NCBI RefSeq assembly: GCF_018130165.1
Contig: NZ_JAFCLZ010000025.1
Coordinates: forward strand, 1-64,000
DNA: 64,000 bases
Direction: 5' to 3'
Source: Bradyrhizobium sp. JYMT SZCCT0180
Lineage (GTDB): Bacteria > Pseudomonadota > Alphaproteobacteria > Rhizobiales > Xanthobacteraceae
Positions 26,526 to 36,064 of this stretch are shown here, one piece after another; the first letter of the stretch is position 1, and each line of letters starts with the position of its first letter. The notes under the pieces were generated by a model. The model saw nothing but the letters and a program-made list of their open reading frames with translations. It was not told the DNA's origin and did no database searches. A program made the translations under genes and the position numbers.

Positions 26526-27308
26526 CTATTGCACTTCCGCCCGCTTCGCTGCCTTGGGGGCTGTGCTCTTCGGCACTACCGTCGCCGGCATCGCGATCTC
26601 GTTTCGCGTCTCGGGCATCACGGTTTCACCGACCATTTCAGCGCTGACAGGTGCGACCTTCATTTCGCCGAGCCGTGCGCGAACGCTGGCGGTGAGGCCG
26701 GGATAGGAGGCGACGGGCGTGAATTCGGCGCTCTGCTCGGCGCCGAGACGGACGCCGGTATAGGCGACGAGGCCGTCCGTGGTGGCGACGACGTCGCCCG
26801 AGCGCAGCGAGGTATCGAGCGCAAGGTCGACCGGCGCGAGGCCCGACGGGCTCCTGCCGTTGCAGGTGCAATCGGCGCGCAGCGCCCTGCGGTATGCGAA
26901 GGCGTTTTCACTGTCGGCGTAGCGCTCGCCATTGCTGGCCGACGCGCTGTCGATGTTGCTGCCGTAGAACACTTTGGTGGTGCTGGCGGGGCAGAACGCC
27001 TGGCACATCTGAACCGGCGTGGCATTACCGCGCGTGGTCAGCGGAAAATATTTGCCGTCGCAGCTTCTCACACAAAAGGCGGGTCCGGAGCCGGCGACGC
27101 GCGGCGCCGGGGCGGGCTGCGCTGGCGGCTGATTGAGGCCGAACGGATCGGCAAAGAAATTCGCCTGTGCCGGGGCTTGCCGTGCCTGCTGTTTCTGGCC
27201 ACCGCCAAAGAACATGTCGAACAGGCCTTCGGCCGATACGCTGCCGGGCACCAGCATGAAAGATGCTGCAAGCGTGGCGGCGGCAATAGAGGTCGCGCGG
27301 CGCCGCAT
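26526..27308 (-). CDS. DUF2865 exported protein
   Basis: 260 residues from the ATG at 27308, which opens a typical signal peptide (MRRRATSIAAATLAASF, cut near VSAEG). A GTG at 27359 would extend it by 17 residues; neither has a strong ribosome site. After a Gln/Pro-rich linker comes the DUF2865 core (about 75-160) with six or more Cys (FCVRSCDGKYFP, QMCQAFCPA, ADCTCNG), probably disulfide-linked. The C-terminal 80 residues are Ala/Pro/Val-rich. Common in Rhizobiales, periplasmic or surface, function unknown. Confidence 0.85.
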   Translation of the reverse strand: MRRRATSIAAATLAASFMLVPGSVSAEGLFDMFFGGGQKQQARQAPAQANFFADPFGLNQPPAQPAPAPRVAGSGPAFCVRSCDGKYFPLTTRGNATPVQMCQAFCPASTTKVFYGSNIDSASASNGERYADSENAFAYRRALRADCTCNGRSPSGLAPVDLALDTSLRSGDVVATTDGLVAYTGVRLGAEQSAEFTPVASYPGLTASVRARLGEMKVAPVSAEMVGETVMPETRNEIAMPATVVPKSTAPKAAKRAEVQ

Positions 27309-27472
27309 GCGCGAAAAAACCAACTCTGTACGCAACGCTAACTCCACCCAACGCAACACTTAACCACCGACGCGCGACAGGCGTCAGCGGATTCACCATA
27401 ATCCGGGATGGTAAACGAGCTATGAGCAAGCGCTCGGCGGCGGGAAAGAATTGCGGGCTTGCTTACTTGCTT

Positions 27473-27612
27473 ACCTCGCCCCGCTTGCGGGGAGAGGTCG
27501 GATCGCATCGTAGATGCGATCCGGGTGAGGGGGTGCAGGTCTATCAACTGACACTACTTTTGCGGAGACAGCCCCTCACCCCAACCCTCTCCCCGCAAGA
27601 GCGGGGCGAGGG
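27473..27612. repeat. Palindromic repeat, CCTCACCC/GGGAGAGG family (copy E1)
   Basis: CTCGCCCCGCTTGCGGGGAGAGG on one side and the reverse-type CTCTCCCCGCAAGAGCGGGGCGAG on the other, with GGTGAGGGG / CCCCTCACCCC inside. Other members at 29896-30042 and 35923-36046. It accounts for most of the 27309-27624 gap; the remainder shows nothing recognisable. Confidence 0.75.
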
Positions 27613-27624
27613 AGCAAAGAGCAA

Positions 27625-28188
27625 TCAACTCTTCAAAAATTCACTGGCCTTGTAGAGCGATCGAAACTGTATGCCCGCCTCGGCAAATGCTTCCGTCGCG
27701 CCTTCCTCGCGGTCGACCATGGTGAAGACCAACACGATCTCGCCGCCGGCTTCGCGCACGGCCTCGGCCGCCTTCAGCGCGGAGCCGCCGGTCGTGGTGA
27801 CGTCCTCGACGATCACGATGCGCTTGCCTTGCAGGCTCTCGTCTTTGGCGAGGCCCTCGACCGCAAGGCGGGCGCCGTGCTCCTTCGGCTTCTTGCGCAC
27901 GAAGAAGGCCGCGATTGGATGGCCCTTGATCCACGACAGCTGCGCGATCGCGCCGGCCAGCGGCACCGCGCCCATTTCCAGGCCGCCGACGTAGTCGAGC
28001 TGGTCGTCCTTCAGCGCCTCGTAGGTCAATTCCGCCAGCAGCGCCGCACCCTCGGGGTCGAGCATGGTCGGCTTGAGGTTGAAGTAGAAATCGCTCTTGC
28101 GGCCCGAGGCCAGCGTGATCTCTCCGCGGCCGAACGATCGCTTGCGGATGATCTCGGCGAGGCGGGCGCGGGAGGCTGACTTGGACAA
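27625..28188 (-). CDS. pyrE: Orotate phosphoribosyltransferase
   Basis: 187 residues; joins orotate and PRPP to make OMP in pyrimidine synthesis. The PRPP-binding motif is RIVIVEDVTTTGGSAL (about 125-140) and the flexible-loop KKPKEHG is present. The start is TTG at 28188: it begins the conserved SKSASRARLAEIIRK, and no ATG is in frame nearby; a reading back to 28344 would add 52 unconserved residues. Convergent with nothing upstream; divergent from the GST gene. Confidence 0.95.
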   Translation of the reverse strand: MSKSASRARLAEIIRKRSFGRGEITLASGRKSDFYFNLKPTMLDPEGAALLAELTYEALKDDQLDYVGGLEMGAVPLAGAIAQLSWIKGHPIAAFFVRKKPKEHGARLAVEGLAKDESLQGKRIVIVEDVTTTGGSALKAAEAVREAGGEIVLVFTMVDREEGATEAFAEAGIQFRSLYKASEFLKS

Positions 28189-28390
28189 GGCGTATTCCCA
28201 AAGGTTTGAGGCGGGCGGCAATCTATCGGTGCTTGCAGTCACATTCCAGAGCCGATCTGGCCAAATCAACAGGGCGCGGCAATGTGCCGGGCCCCCGCCG
28301 GGCGCAGGGAAGCCCCCTCGGAAACGGCGGTTGTAAGGCCGCAAGCTTCCGGGCTACGGGAAGTCCAAGCTTTATTGGGGGAAACCGTAA

Positions 28391-29017
28391 ATGACCATCG
28401 AACTGCACACCTGGAACACGCCGAACGGCCGCAAGATCTCGGTCGCGCTGGAGGAAATGGGGCTGCCCTACAAGGTGATCCCGGTAAACATCAGCAAGGG
28501 CGAGCAGATGGCGCCCGCTTTCCTCAAACTCAGCCCGAACAACAAGATTCCCGCGATCGTCGATCCCGATGGCCCGGACGGCAAGCGGGTCAGCATTTTC
28601 GAGTCCGGCGCGATCCTGCTCTATCTCGGCGAGAAGACCGGCAAGTTCCTGCCCAAACCGCTCAGCGACCGCATCCCGGTCTATGAATGGACGATGTGGC
28701 AGATGGGCGGCTTTGGGCCGATGCCCGGCCAGGTGCACCATTTCATCGCGCTCGAGAACGAGACCGACCGCGCCTATGGCCTGAAGCGCTATATGGACGA
28801 GACCCGCCGCCTCTACGGCGTGCTGGACCGCCGGCTCGATGGCCGCGAGTTCGTCGCGGATGCGCTGTCGGTCGCCGATTTCGCGATCCTCGGCTGGGCC
28901 TGGCGCCACCCGCGTCACAAGGTCGAGCTGAAGGATTTTCCGAATGTCGAGCGCTGGTACAACGCGTTGATGGCCCGCCCGGCCACGAAGCGCGGGATGG
29001 AAGCCAAGCTGGATTAG
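28391..29017 (+). CDS. Glutathione S-transferase (nu-class-like)
   Basis: 208 residues. Thioredoxin-fold N-domain (1-80) with the TWNTPNGRKISVALEE active-site helix typical of YfcG/YghU-type enzymes, cis-Pro KIPAIVD and the ESGAILLYLGE glutathione motif; the all-helical C-domain (90-208) has the SVADFAILGW N-cap motif. The nu class often acts as a disulfide-bond oxidoreductase using glutathione. ATG start. Convergent with the LysE-type gene across a REP element. Confidence 0.93.
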   Translation: MTIELHTWNTPNGRKISVALEEMGLPYKVIPVNISKGEQMAPAFLKLSPNNKIPAIVDPDGPDGKRVSIFESGAILLYLGEKTGKFLPKPLSDRIPVYEWTMWQMGGFGPMPGQVHHFIALENETDRAYGLKRYMDETRRLYGVLDRRLDGREFVADALSVADFAILGWAWRHPRHKVELKDFPNVERWYNALMARPATKRGMEAKLD

Positions 29018-29029
29018 TGGGCATTGCTG

Positions 29030-29149
29030 TGATCACCCGCCCGAGTGCGCAATTGCGCACGGGGGGCGGGTGATCCAGTACTCCGAGAAAGCAGTGGTAA
29101 GATCGAGAGGCCGCGGCGTACTGGATGCCCCGCCTGCGCGGGGCATGAC
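29030..29149. repeat. REP pair, CCAGTA family, with extended left stem (A3)
   Basis: Left hairpin GATCACCCGCCC...GGGCGGGTGATC contains a perfect 16-bp palindrome GTGCGCAATTGCGCAC at 29045-29060, making it much longer than in other copies. The right hairpin is the usual GCCCCGCCTGCGCGGGGC with TACTGGAT and ATGAC. It lies between convergent genes. Confidence 0.8.
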
Positions 29150-29151
29150 AG

Positions 29152-29787
29152 CTACGCCTTCCTCGCCTCGAACGCCATTTTCACCGCCAGCCCCGCCAGC
29201 ACGGTGCCCATCAGCCAGCGCTGCAGCAGCAGCCAGCTCGGCCGCGTGCCGAGAAACAGCGCGATCGATCCGGCGGCCAGCGCGATCATCGCGTTGACGC
29301 TGACGCTGATCACGATCTGGATCGCGCCCAGCGCCAGCGACTGCGTCAGCACGCTGCCGGCTGCGGGATCGATGAATTGCGGCAGCAGCGCCAGATAAAG
29401 CATCGCGATCTTCGGATTGAGCAGGTTGGTGACAAAGCCCATCGCGAACAGCTTGCGCGGACCATCGACCTGCAGCTTCCTGACCTGAAACGGCGAGCGG
29501 CCGCCCGGCTTCAGCGCCTGCCACGCCAGCCACAACAAATAGGCCGCGCCCGCGAACCGCAACGCGTCATAGGCGTAAGGCACCGCGAACAGCAGCGCCG
29601 TAATCCCGAACGCCGCGCACAGCATGTAGAACACAAACCCGAGCGCCACGCCGCCAAGCGACACGATCCCCGCCGCCGCGCCTTGCGTGATCGAGCGCGA
29701 GATCAGGTAGATCATGTTCGGCCCCGGCGTGAGCACCATGCCGAGCGAGACGAGGGCAAAACCGAGCAGGGCTGACGTGTGGGGCAT
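29152..29787 (-). CDS. LysE/RhtB family amino-acid exporter
   Basis: 211 residues with six hydrophobic helices, the normal size. The N-terminal LTPGPNMIYLISRSI motif after helix 1 and the FVTNLLNPKIAMLYLALLPQF motif region (helix 4) are those of the RhtB/LysE group. Exports amino acids or derivatives; substrate unknown. ATG start at 29787; monocistronic. Confidence 0.93.
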   Translation of the reverse strand: MPHTSALLGFALVSLGMVLTPGPNMIYLISRSITQGAAAGIVSLGGVALGFVFYMLCAAFGITALLFAVPYAYDALRFAGAAYLLWLAWQALKPGGRSPFQVRKLQVDGPRKLFAMGFVTNLLNPKIAMLYLALLPQFIDPAAGSVLTQSLALGAIQIVISVSVNAMIALAAGSIALFLGTRPSWLLLQRWLMGTVLAGLAVKMAFEARKA

Positions 29788-29895
29788 GAGGAGACTCGCG
29801 AAGGGGATACGCGCGTTTTAGCGTGCGTCACGCCGCGATGTCATTGCGGAAATTGCACGGAGAGCAATTGAGCGGTGGCGACATCGGCGCTGCGC

Positions 29896-30042
29896 TCCCT
29901 CGCCCCGCGCTTGCGGGGTCGAGACGAGCGAAGCTCGCTCTTAGAGGGTTGGGGTGAGGGGCTGCATCCGCGAAATCCGTTGACGTGGTGAGAGCGGTAC
30001 CCCCTCACCCGCCGCGAAGACGCGTTCCGCAGGCGGGGAGAG
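29896..30042. repeat. Palindromic repeat, CCTCACCC/GGGAGAGG family (copy E2)
   Basis: CTCCCTCGCCCCGC ... GCGGGGAGAGG outer arms, TTGGGGTGAGGGG / CCCCTCACCCG inner arms. It fills the gap between the LysE-type gene and polA. Nothing else is seen in 29788-30050. Confidence 0.75.
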
Positions 30043-30050
30043 GTAAACAA

Positions 30051-33000
30051 CTAATGCGCCTCGTCCCAATTATTCGCGGCCCTCGCATCGACCTGCAGCG
30101 GCACCGAGAGCAGCACGGCCGGGAACGGCGCGTCCTGCATCACGTGCTGAACCACCGGCAGCGTCGCCGCGACTTCCTTCTCGGGCACCTCGAAGATCAG
30201 TTCGTCGTGAACCTGCAGCAGCATCTGCGCTGACAGTTTCTTCTCGGCCAGCGCGTCCTCCATCCGGATCATGGCGCGGCGGATGATGTCGGCGGCGGAG
30301 CCTTGCAGGCGGGCGTTGATCGCGGCGCGCTCGTTGAAGGAGCGGACCGAGGCGTTGCTCGCCTTGATGTCGGGGTAATGGCACTTGCGGCCGAACAGCG
30401 TCTCGACATAGCCGTTGGCGCGGCAGAAATCCCGTGTCGCATCCATGTAGGCGCGGATGCCCGGAAAGCGCTCGAAGTATTTCTTGATGTAGGCCGAGGC
30501 CTCCTCGCGTGCGATGCCGAGCTGGTTGGCGAGGCCAAACGCCGAGATGCCGTAGATGATGCCGAAATTGATCGCTTTCGCTCGGCGGCGCACCTCGCTC
30601 GGCATGTCCTTGATCGGCACGCCGAACATTTCGGAGGCCGTCATGGCGTGAATGTCGAGCCCGTCGCGGAACGCCTGCTTCAGCACGGGGATGTCGGCGA
30701 TCTCGGCCAGCAGCCGCAGCTCGATCTGCGAATAGTCCGCCGACACCAGCTTGTGGCCTGGCGTCGCAATGAAGGCGCGGCGGATCTTGCGGCCGTCCTC
30801 GGTACGCACCGGAATGTTCTGCAGGTTCGGTTCATTGGACGACAGCCGCCCGGTGGTGGTCGCGGCCAGCGCGTAGGTGGTGTGAACGCGATGGGTCTGC
30901 GGATGGACATATTCCGGCAGCGCGTCGGTATAAGTCGATTTCAGTTTCGAGACCTGCCGCCATTCCAGAATCTTCTTCGGGAATTCGTGGCCCTGTTCGG
31001 CGAGTTCGTCGAGGATCTGCGCCGAGGTCGACCATGCGCCGGTCTTGGTCTTGGTGCCGCCGGTGATGCCCATCTTGCCGAAGATGATATCGCCGATCTG
31101 CTTGGGGCTGCCGACATTGATCGGCTCGCCCGCGATCTCCTGCAGCTCGGCTTCGACCCGTGCGGCGGTCTGGGCGAATTCGCCCGACAGCCGCGATAAC
31201 ACTTGTCTATCGATCGAAATGCCGCGGCGCTCCATCCGCGCCAGCACGCTGACCAGCGGCCGCTCCAGCGTCTCGTAGACCACGTTCATGCGCTCGGCGA
31301 CGAGCCGCGGCTTCATCACGCGCCACAGCCTTAGGATCACGTCGGCATATTCGGCCGAGTAGGCGGTCGCCTTGTCGATCTCGACCTGGTCGAAAGTGAG
31401 CTTGTTCTTGCCGCTGCCGACAAGGTCGCCATAGCTGATCACGGCGTGGCCAAGCCAGCGCTCGGCCAGCCCGTCGATCCCGTGGGCATTGCGGCCGGCG
31501 TCGAGCGCATACGATATCAACTGCGCGTCTTCGACGTTGCGCAGGGTGACGCCATGCTGCGCCAGCATCACGGCGTTGAACTTGATGTTGAAACCGATCT
31601 TCAGAATGCCCGCTGATTCCAACAGCGGCTTCAGTGCGGCCAGCGCGTCGCCCGGCTTGATCTGGTCGGGCGCAAGGCCGGCGTCGAACAGCCCGGAGCC
31701 TCCGCCGGACTGTTTGTGGGCGAGCGGAATGTACGCGGCGTCGTTCGGTCCCAGCGCCAGCGCAATGCCACAGATATCGGCCTGCATCGGATCATCAATA
31801 TTGGCCTGCGCGTCGATCGCGAAGTGTCCGACGTCATGCGCGCGTGCGATCCATGCCTTGAGCTGATCGAGGCTGCGAATGGTCTGGTACTTGGTGCGAT
31901 CGACCGGAATTTTTCGCGCGGCCTCGGCGCGCGCCGCGGCGAGCGAAATCGGCGTGCCCTTCGGGCTCGCGGCCTTGTCCTGCTTGTCGGCCCCCGGCTT
32001 TGCCGTAGCGGGCGGGCTGGCAAAGAGGTCGCCGGTAGCGCCGCCGGCCGCCCTGGCCGTGGCGGGTACGGCAGCACTCTTGCTGGCGGCATCGGCTTCC
32101 ACGTCGGACGGATCGATCTGCGAATAGTCTGCAACGCGGCGGGTGAGGGTGGAGAACTCCATCGCCTTGAGGAACGCGACCAGTTTTCGCGCATCGGGCT
32201 CGTGTACCGCAAGATCGTCGAGCGGCACGTCGAGCGCGACCTTGTCGTCGAGCAGCACCAACTGCCGCGAGATCCGCGCCTTCTCGGCGTTCTCGATCAG
32301 CGCCTCGCGCCGCTTCGGCTGCTTGATCTCGCCGGCGCGGAACAGCAATTGCTCGAGGTCGCCATACTCGACGATCAATTGCGCCGCGGTCTTGATGCCG
32401 ATGCCAGGTACACCCGGCACGTTGTCGGTGGAATCGCCCGCCAGCGCCTGTACCTCGACCACCTTCTCCGGCGGCACGCCGAATTTTTCGATCACCTCGG
32501 CAATGCCGATGCGGCGGTCCTTCATGGTGTCGTACATCACGACCTTGTCGGTCACGAGCTGCATCAGATCCTTGTCTGACGAGACGATGGTGGTGGTGGC
32601 GCCGCGCTCGCCCGCGATCCTTGCATAGGTCGCGATCAGATCGTCGGCCTCGAAGCCGCCCTGCTCGAGGCAGGGCAGGTCGAAGGCACGCACGGCGTCG
32701 CGGATCAGCGCGAATTGCGGGATCAGGTCGTCCGGCGCCGGTGGCCGGTGCGCCTTGTAATCGGGGTAAAGCTTGTTGCGGAACGTGATCTCGGATTTGT
32801 CGAAGATGATCGCCAGATGGGTCGGCCGGTTGTCCTCGGGCATGTCGCGCAGCAGCTTCCACAGCATGTTGCAGAACCCGAGCACGGCATTGACCTGCAG
32901 CCCGTCAGATTTGCGGTTCAGCGGCGGCAGCGCGTGATAGGCGCGGAAGATGTAGGAGGAACCGTCGACCAGAAAGACATGGTCGCCCTTGCCCGGAACT

Positions 33001-33104
33001 TTGGCGGGCGCCTTGGTCTGAGACTTGGTCTCGGACTTGGCATCAGCCTTGGCTGCGGCTTTGGCGGGGGCGGGTTTGTCGGCTTTGGGGGCTGTTCTCG
33101 GCAT
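30051..33104 (-). CDS. polA: DNA polymerase I
   Basis: 1017 residues, ATG at 33104. An Ala/Lys-rich tail (1-40) precedes the 5'-3' exonuclease (about 40-330), a linker, a 3'-5' exonuclease-like domain (about 415-610) and the family A polymerase (about 640-1017). Polymerase motifs are intact: A SADYSQIELR, B RRRAKAINFGIIYG, C QVHDELIFE. The proofreading domain has lost key acids: compared with E. coli D355/E357/D424/D501 it reads Asp431, Gln433, Asn510 and Tyr586, so exonuclease activity there is doubtful. Fills Okazaki and repair gaps. Confidence 0.98.
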   Translation of the reverse strand: MPRTAPKADKPAPAKAAAKADAKSETKSQTKAPAKVPGKGDHVFLVDGSSYIFRAYHALPPLNRKSDGLQVNAVLGFCNMLWKLLRDMPEDNRPTHLAIIFDKSEITFRNKLYPDYKAHRPPAPDDLIPQFALIRDAVRAFDLPCLEQGGFEADDLIATYARIAGERGATTTIVSSDKDLMQLVTDKVVMYDTMKDRRIGIAEVIEKFGVPPEKVVEVQALAGDSTDNVPGVPGIGIKTAAQLIVEYGDLEQLLFRAGEIKQPKRREALIENAEKARISRQLVLLDDKVALDVPLDDLAVHEPDARKLVAFLKAMEFSTLTRRVADYSQIDPSDVEADAASKSAAVPATARAAGGATGDLFASPPATAKPGADKQDKAASPKGTPISLAAARAEAARKIPVDRTKYQTIRSLDQLKAWIARAHDVGHFAIDAQANIDDPMQADICGIALALGPNDAAYIPLAHKQSGGGSGLFDAGLAPDQIKPGDALAALKPLLESAGILKIGFNIKFNAVMLAQHGVTLRNVEDAQLISYALDAGRNAHGIDGLAERWLGHAVISYGDLVGSGKNKLTFDQVEIDKATAYSAEYADVILRLWRVMKPRLVAERMNVVYETLERPLVSVLARMERRGISIDRQVLSRLSGEFAQTAARVEAELQEIAGEPINVGSPKQIGDIIFGKMGITGGTKTKTGAWSTSAQILDELAEQGHEFPKKILEWRQVSKLKSTYTDALPEYVHPQTHRVHTTYALAATTTGRLSSNEPNLQNIPVRTEDGRKIRRAFIATPGHKLVSADYSQIELRLLAEIADIPVLKQAFRDGLDIHAMTASEMFGVPIKDMPSEVRRRAKAINFGIIYGISAFGLANQLGIAREEASAYIKKYFERFPGIRAYMDATRDFCRANGYVETLFGRKCHYPDIKASNASVRSFNERAAINARLQGSAADIIRRAMIRMEDALAEKKLSAQMLLQVHDELIFEVPEKEVAATLPVVQHVMQDAPFPAVLLSVPLQVDARAANNWDEAH

Positions 33105-33183
33105 GGCCGAAACTTAGGGATTTTTGCGCGGATTGACAGCCTCGGCGGGCGATTTTCCACGCTGTCATCAGCTGCCAATTCTC

Positions 33184-33305
33184 GTCGTCCCTGCGAACGC
33201 AGGGACCCATAATCCCGGAGAGTTAGTTTTGTACCGGGCTGGAGAGGCAGCAAAATTCAACCGCGGAGAGCGGTGGCTATGGGTCCCTGCGTTCGCAGGG
33301 ACGAC
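33184..33305. repeat. Palindromic repeat, GTCGTCCCNGCG family (copy B2)
   Basis: GTCGTCCCTGCGAACGCAGGGACC against GGTCCCTGCGTTCGCAGGGACGAC. Stem sequence differs from B1 and B3 (TGCGAACGCA in place of GGCGNNNGCC) with compensating change on both sides, so the structure is kept. Between acyltransferase and polA genes. Confidence 0.8.
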
Positions 33306-33312
33306 GATAGAA

Positions 33313-34377
33313 TTACTCCGCCGCCTGCAACACCGGGGCTGCCTTTTTCGGCGCGATCCAGAACGCGCCGGGGCGATCGAACAGGAAGTTGGCATGCAGC
33401 GCCAGCGCCAGCCGCCAGATCGCCAGCGCGCCGACGACGCCTGCGACGGTGACGATCAGCGAGATCGTGCCGACGTCGAGGAGCCCACTGCGTAGCAGCA
33501 GCGCCCTTGTCGCCGCCATCGGCAGGAAGAAGGCGAGATAGATCACGATCGAATGCTCGCCGCAAAAACGCAGGAAATTCAGCCAGCGCATTCGCGCCAA
33601 AAGCGTGCCCATCACGATGATGGCGCCGGCGCCGGCAAATCCCAGTGCGAGCGAGACCAGCGGCAAGTCGCTGTAGCCCGCAATGACCAGGCCGCCATTT
33701 ATCATGGCCCACAATGCCAGACCCGCGAGCGCCAGTGCGGGCTGCGCCCGCGCGCGATCCGACACGGCGAAGACGTAGGAAGCCAGCCAATAACCCGCAT
33801 AGAAATAGACGAAGCGCGCGCAGAATTCGTCGATCACGGTCCAGCCGGTCGCGACATGCGCCATTTCCAGCAACGCGGCTGCGGCAAAGATCACTGGCGG
33901 AGGCGCGCTGCGTGTCAGTTTTGTGACGACGAAGAAGATCGGCAGCAGATAGATGAACCACAGCGTGCCGAACGGCTCGATGAAGGATTCCAGATACAGA
34001 TAGCCGACATGTGCCCAACCGGTCCCGGCGGCGAAAGACGGCGCCTTGAAACCGAACTGGATCGTCACCCACAGCACGTAGAAATAGACGAAATGCACCA
34101 CCTTGCGGTCCAGGTACGTCCGCCAGTCGCGGTCGATCACGACCGCCAGGAACAGGCCTGAAATCAGGAAGAAATCCGGCATCCGGAACGGCTTGGCGAA
34201 CATGACCAACCAATGCATGAAGCCGGTTTGGCCCGCTGCCGCCTCAACCCCCAGCACCGAATGCATCATCACGACCATGACGATGCAGATGCCCTTGGCA
34301 TAGTCGACCCAGTCCACGCGTCCGGCCACGAAAGACGTGGCGCGTTCGGCGACAGGCAATGTGCCGTTTGGTGTCAT
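33313..34377 (-). CDS. Membrane acyltransferase, family 3
   Basis: 354 residues with about ten membrane helices. The family's N-terminal signature is VDWVDYAKGICIVMVVMMHS (Asp and His near helix 1) with FRMPDFFLISGLF after it. Acyltransferase 3 proteins transfer acetyl or other acyl groups to extracellular glycans or Nod factors. ATG start. Divergent from the UDP-glucose dehydrogenase gene (213-bp gap), so a shared role in surface polysaccharide is possible but not shown. Confidence 0.9.
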   Translation of the reverse strand: MTPNGTLPVAERATSFVAGRVDWVDYAKGICIVMVVMMHSVLGVEAAAGQTGFMHWLVMFAKPFRMPDFFLISGLFLAVVIDRDWRTYLDRKVVHFVYFYVLWVTIQFGFKAPSFAAGTGWAHVGYLYLESFIEPFGTLWFIYLLPIFFVVTKLTRSAPPPVIFAAAALLEMAHVATGWTVIDEFCARFVYFYAGYWLASYVFAVSDRARAQPALALAGLALWAMINGGLVIAGYSDLPLVSLALGFAGAGAIIVMGTLLARMRWLNFLRFCGEHSIVIYLAFFLPMAATRALLLRSGLLDVGTISLIVTVAGVVGALAIWRLALALHANFLFDRPGAFWIAPKKAAPVLQAAE

Positions 34378-34590
34378 GGCTGTCCTGTTTTGGTCCGTTG
34401 GAGCCGCATCATCGGCCCGATCCGTTGCTTTCTCCTTTATTCATACAAATGACATGCCGGTTTCTTGCCGGTTTCTTTGCCGGTTCTTGCCGTTCTCCGG
34501 CGCTTTTCCGGTTTCCCCTTTGCCGCCAAATGCTTTAAGAGGCGGGCAGAATCCGAACCGTCGCTAACCATCAAAAACAGGCTGTTTTCC

Positions 34591-35910
34591 ATGCGAATTG
34601 CCATGATTGGCACGGGCTATGTGGGGCTGGTATCCGGCGCCTGCTTTGCCGATTTCGGTCACCAGGTTACCTGCGTGGACAAGGACGGCGACAAGATCGC
34701 CGCGCTTCGGCGCGGTGAGATCCCGATTTTCGAGCCTGGGCTCGACACGCTGGTGGCTTCCAATGTGAAGGCCAAACGACTGGATTTCACCACCGATCTG
34801 AGCGCCCCGGTCGCCGAAGCGGACGCCGTGTTCATCGCGGTCGGCACGCCGTCGCGGCGCGGCGATGGTCACGCGGATTTGAGCTACGTGCACGCCGCCG
34901 CGCGCGAGATCGCCGCGGTGCTCAAGGGCTTTACGGTCGTGGTCACCAAATCGACGGTGCCGGTCGGCACCGGCGACGAGGTCGAGCGGCTGATCCGCGA
35001 GGTCAATCCGTCAGCTGACGTGGTGGTGGCGTCCAATCCGGAATTTCTGCGCGAGGGCGCGGCGATCCGCGATTTCAAATTCCCCGACCGTATCGTGGTC
35101 GGCACCTCGGACGAGCGCGGGCGCAAGGTGCTCGGCGATATCTATCGGCCGTTGTCGCTCAACCAGGCGCCGCTGATGTTCACGGCGCGGCGCACCGCGG
35201 AGCTGATCAAATACGCCGCCAATGCTTTCCTCGCCACCAAGATCACCTTCATCAACGAGATCGCGGATCTTTCGGAAAAGGTCGGCGCCGACGTGCAGGA
35301 AGTCGCGCGCGGCATCGGGCTGGACAACCGCATCGGCGCGAAATTTTTGCATGCCGGCCCCGGCTTCGGCGGCTCGTGCTTCCCGAAGGACACCCGCGCG
35401 CTGGTGAAGATCGCGCTCGATCACGACGTGCAGCTGCGCATCGTCGAAGCCGTGCTTGGGGTCAACGACAACCGCAAGCGCGCGATGGCGCGCAAGGTGT
35501 CGAACGCGGCCGGTGGCAGCCTGCGTGGCAAGACGGTCGCGGTGCTCGGCCTCACCTTCAAGCCCGACACCGACGACATGCGCGAGGCGCCCTCGCTTCC
35601 GCTCATCACCGGGCTGCTCGACATGGGCGCCAAGGTCCGCGCCCACGATCCGGTCGGCATCGAGCAGGCGCGCAAGGAATTGCCCGATATCGAATATTGC
35701 GAAGACCCTTATGACTGCCTGCGCGGCGCTGACGCCATGGTTGTCGTGACCGAATGGGTGCAATACCGCACCCTCGACCTGGAGCGCGTGAAGCGCGAGA
35801 TGGCCAAGCCGGTCGTGGTGGATCTGCGCAACATCTATCGCCCCGAGGACATGGCGGCGCACGGCTTCACCTATGACAGCGTGGGGCGGGGCTCCGAGAC
35901 GGTGGGTTGA
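34591..35910 (+). CDS. ugd: UDP-glucose 6-dehydrogenase
   Basis: 439 residues; oxidises UDP-glucose to UDP-glucuronate with two NAD+ for surface polysaccharide synthesis. NAD motif GTGYVGLVSGACFADFG near the N-terminus, NPEFLREG, and catalytic Cys263 in GFGGSCFPKDT; the C-terminal UDP-binding domain has GLTFKPDTDDMREAPS. The ATG at 34591 starts the fold directly; an in-frame reading from 34465 lacks conservation. Confidence 0.96.
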   Translation: MRIAMIGTGYVGLVSGACFADFGHQVTCVDKDGDKIAALRRGEIPIFEPGLDTLVASNVKAKRLDFTTDLSAPVAEADAVFIAVGTPSRRGDGHADLSYVHAAAREIAAVLKGFTVVVTKSTVPVGTGDEVERLIREVNPSADVVVASNPEFLREGAAIRDFKFPDRIVVGTSDERGRKVLGDIYRPLSLNQAPLMFTARRTAELIKYAANAFLATKITFINEIADLSEKVGADVQEVARGIGLDNRIGAKFLHAGPGFGGSCFPKDTRALVKIALDHDVQLRIVEAVLGVNDNRKRAMARKVSNAAGGSLRGKTVAVLGLTFKPDTDDMREAPSLPLITGLLDMGAKVRAHDPVGIEQARKELPDIEYCEDPYDCLRGADAMVVVTEWVQYRTLDLERVKREMAKPVVVDLRNIYRPEDMAAHGFTYDSVGRGSETVG

Positions 35911-35922
35911 TGGCGCTTTCTT

Positions 35923-36046
35923 CCCTTCTCCCCTTGTGGGAGAAGGTGGCGCGTAGCGCCGGATGAGGGGTCTGTATCCGCGGATAGAACCCCTCACCCG
36001 TCTTCGCTGCGCGAAGCCACCCTCTCCCACAGGGGGAGAGGGGAAG
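35923..36046. repeat. Palindromic repeat, CCTCACCC/GGGAGAGG family (copy E3)
   Basis: CCCTTCTCCCCTTGTGGGAGAAGG and CCCTCTCCCACAGGGGGAGAGGGG outer arms, GGATGAGGGGT / ACCCCTCACCC inner arms. Lies between ugd and hrpB. Confidence 0.75.
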
Positions 36047-36064
36047 TACCAGGCCGAGCCGTAA

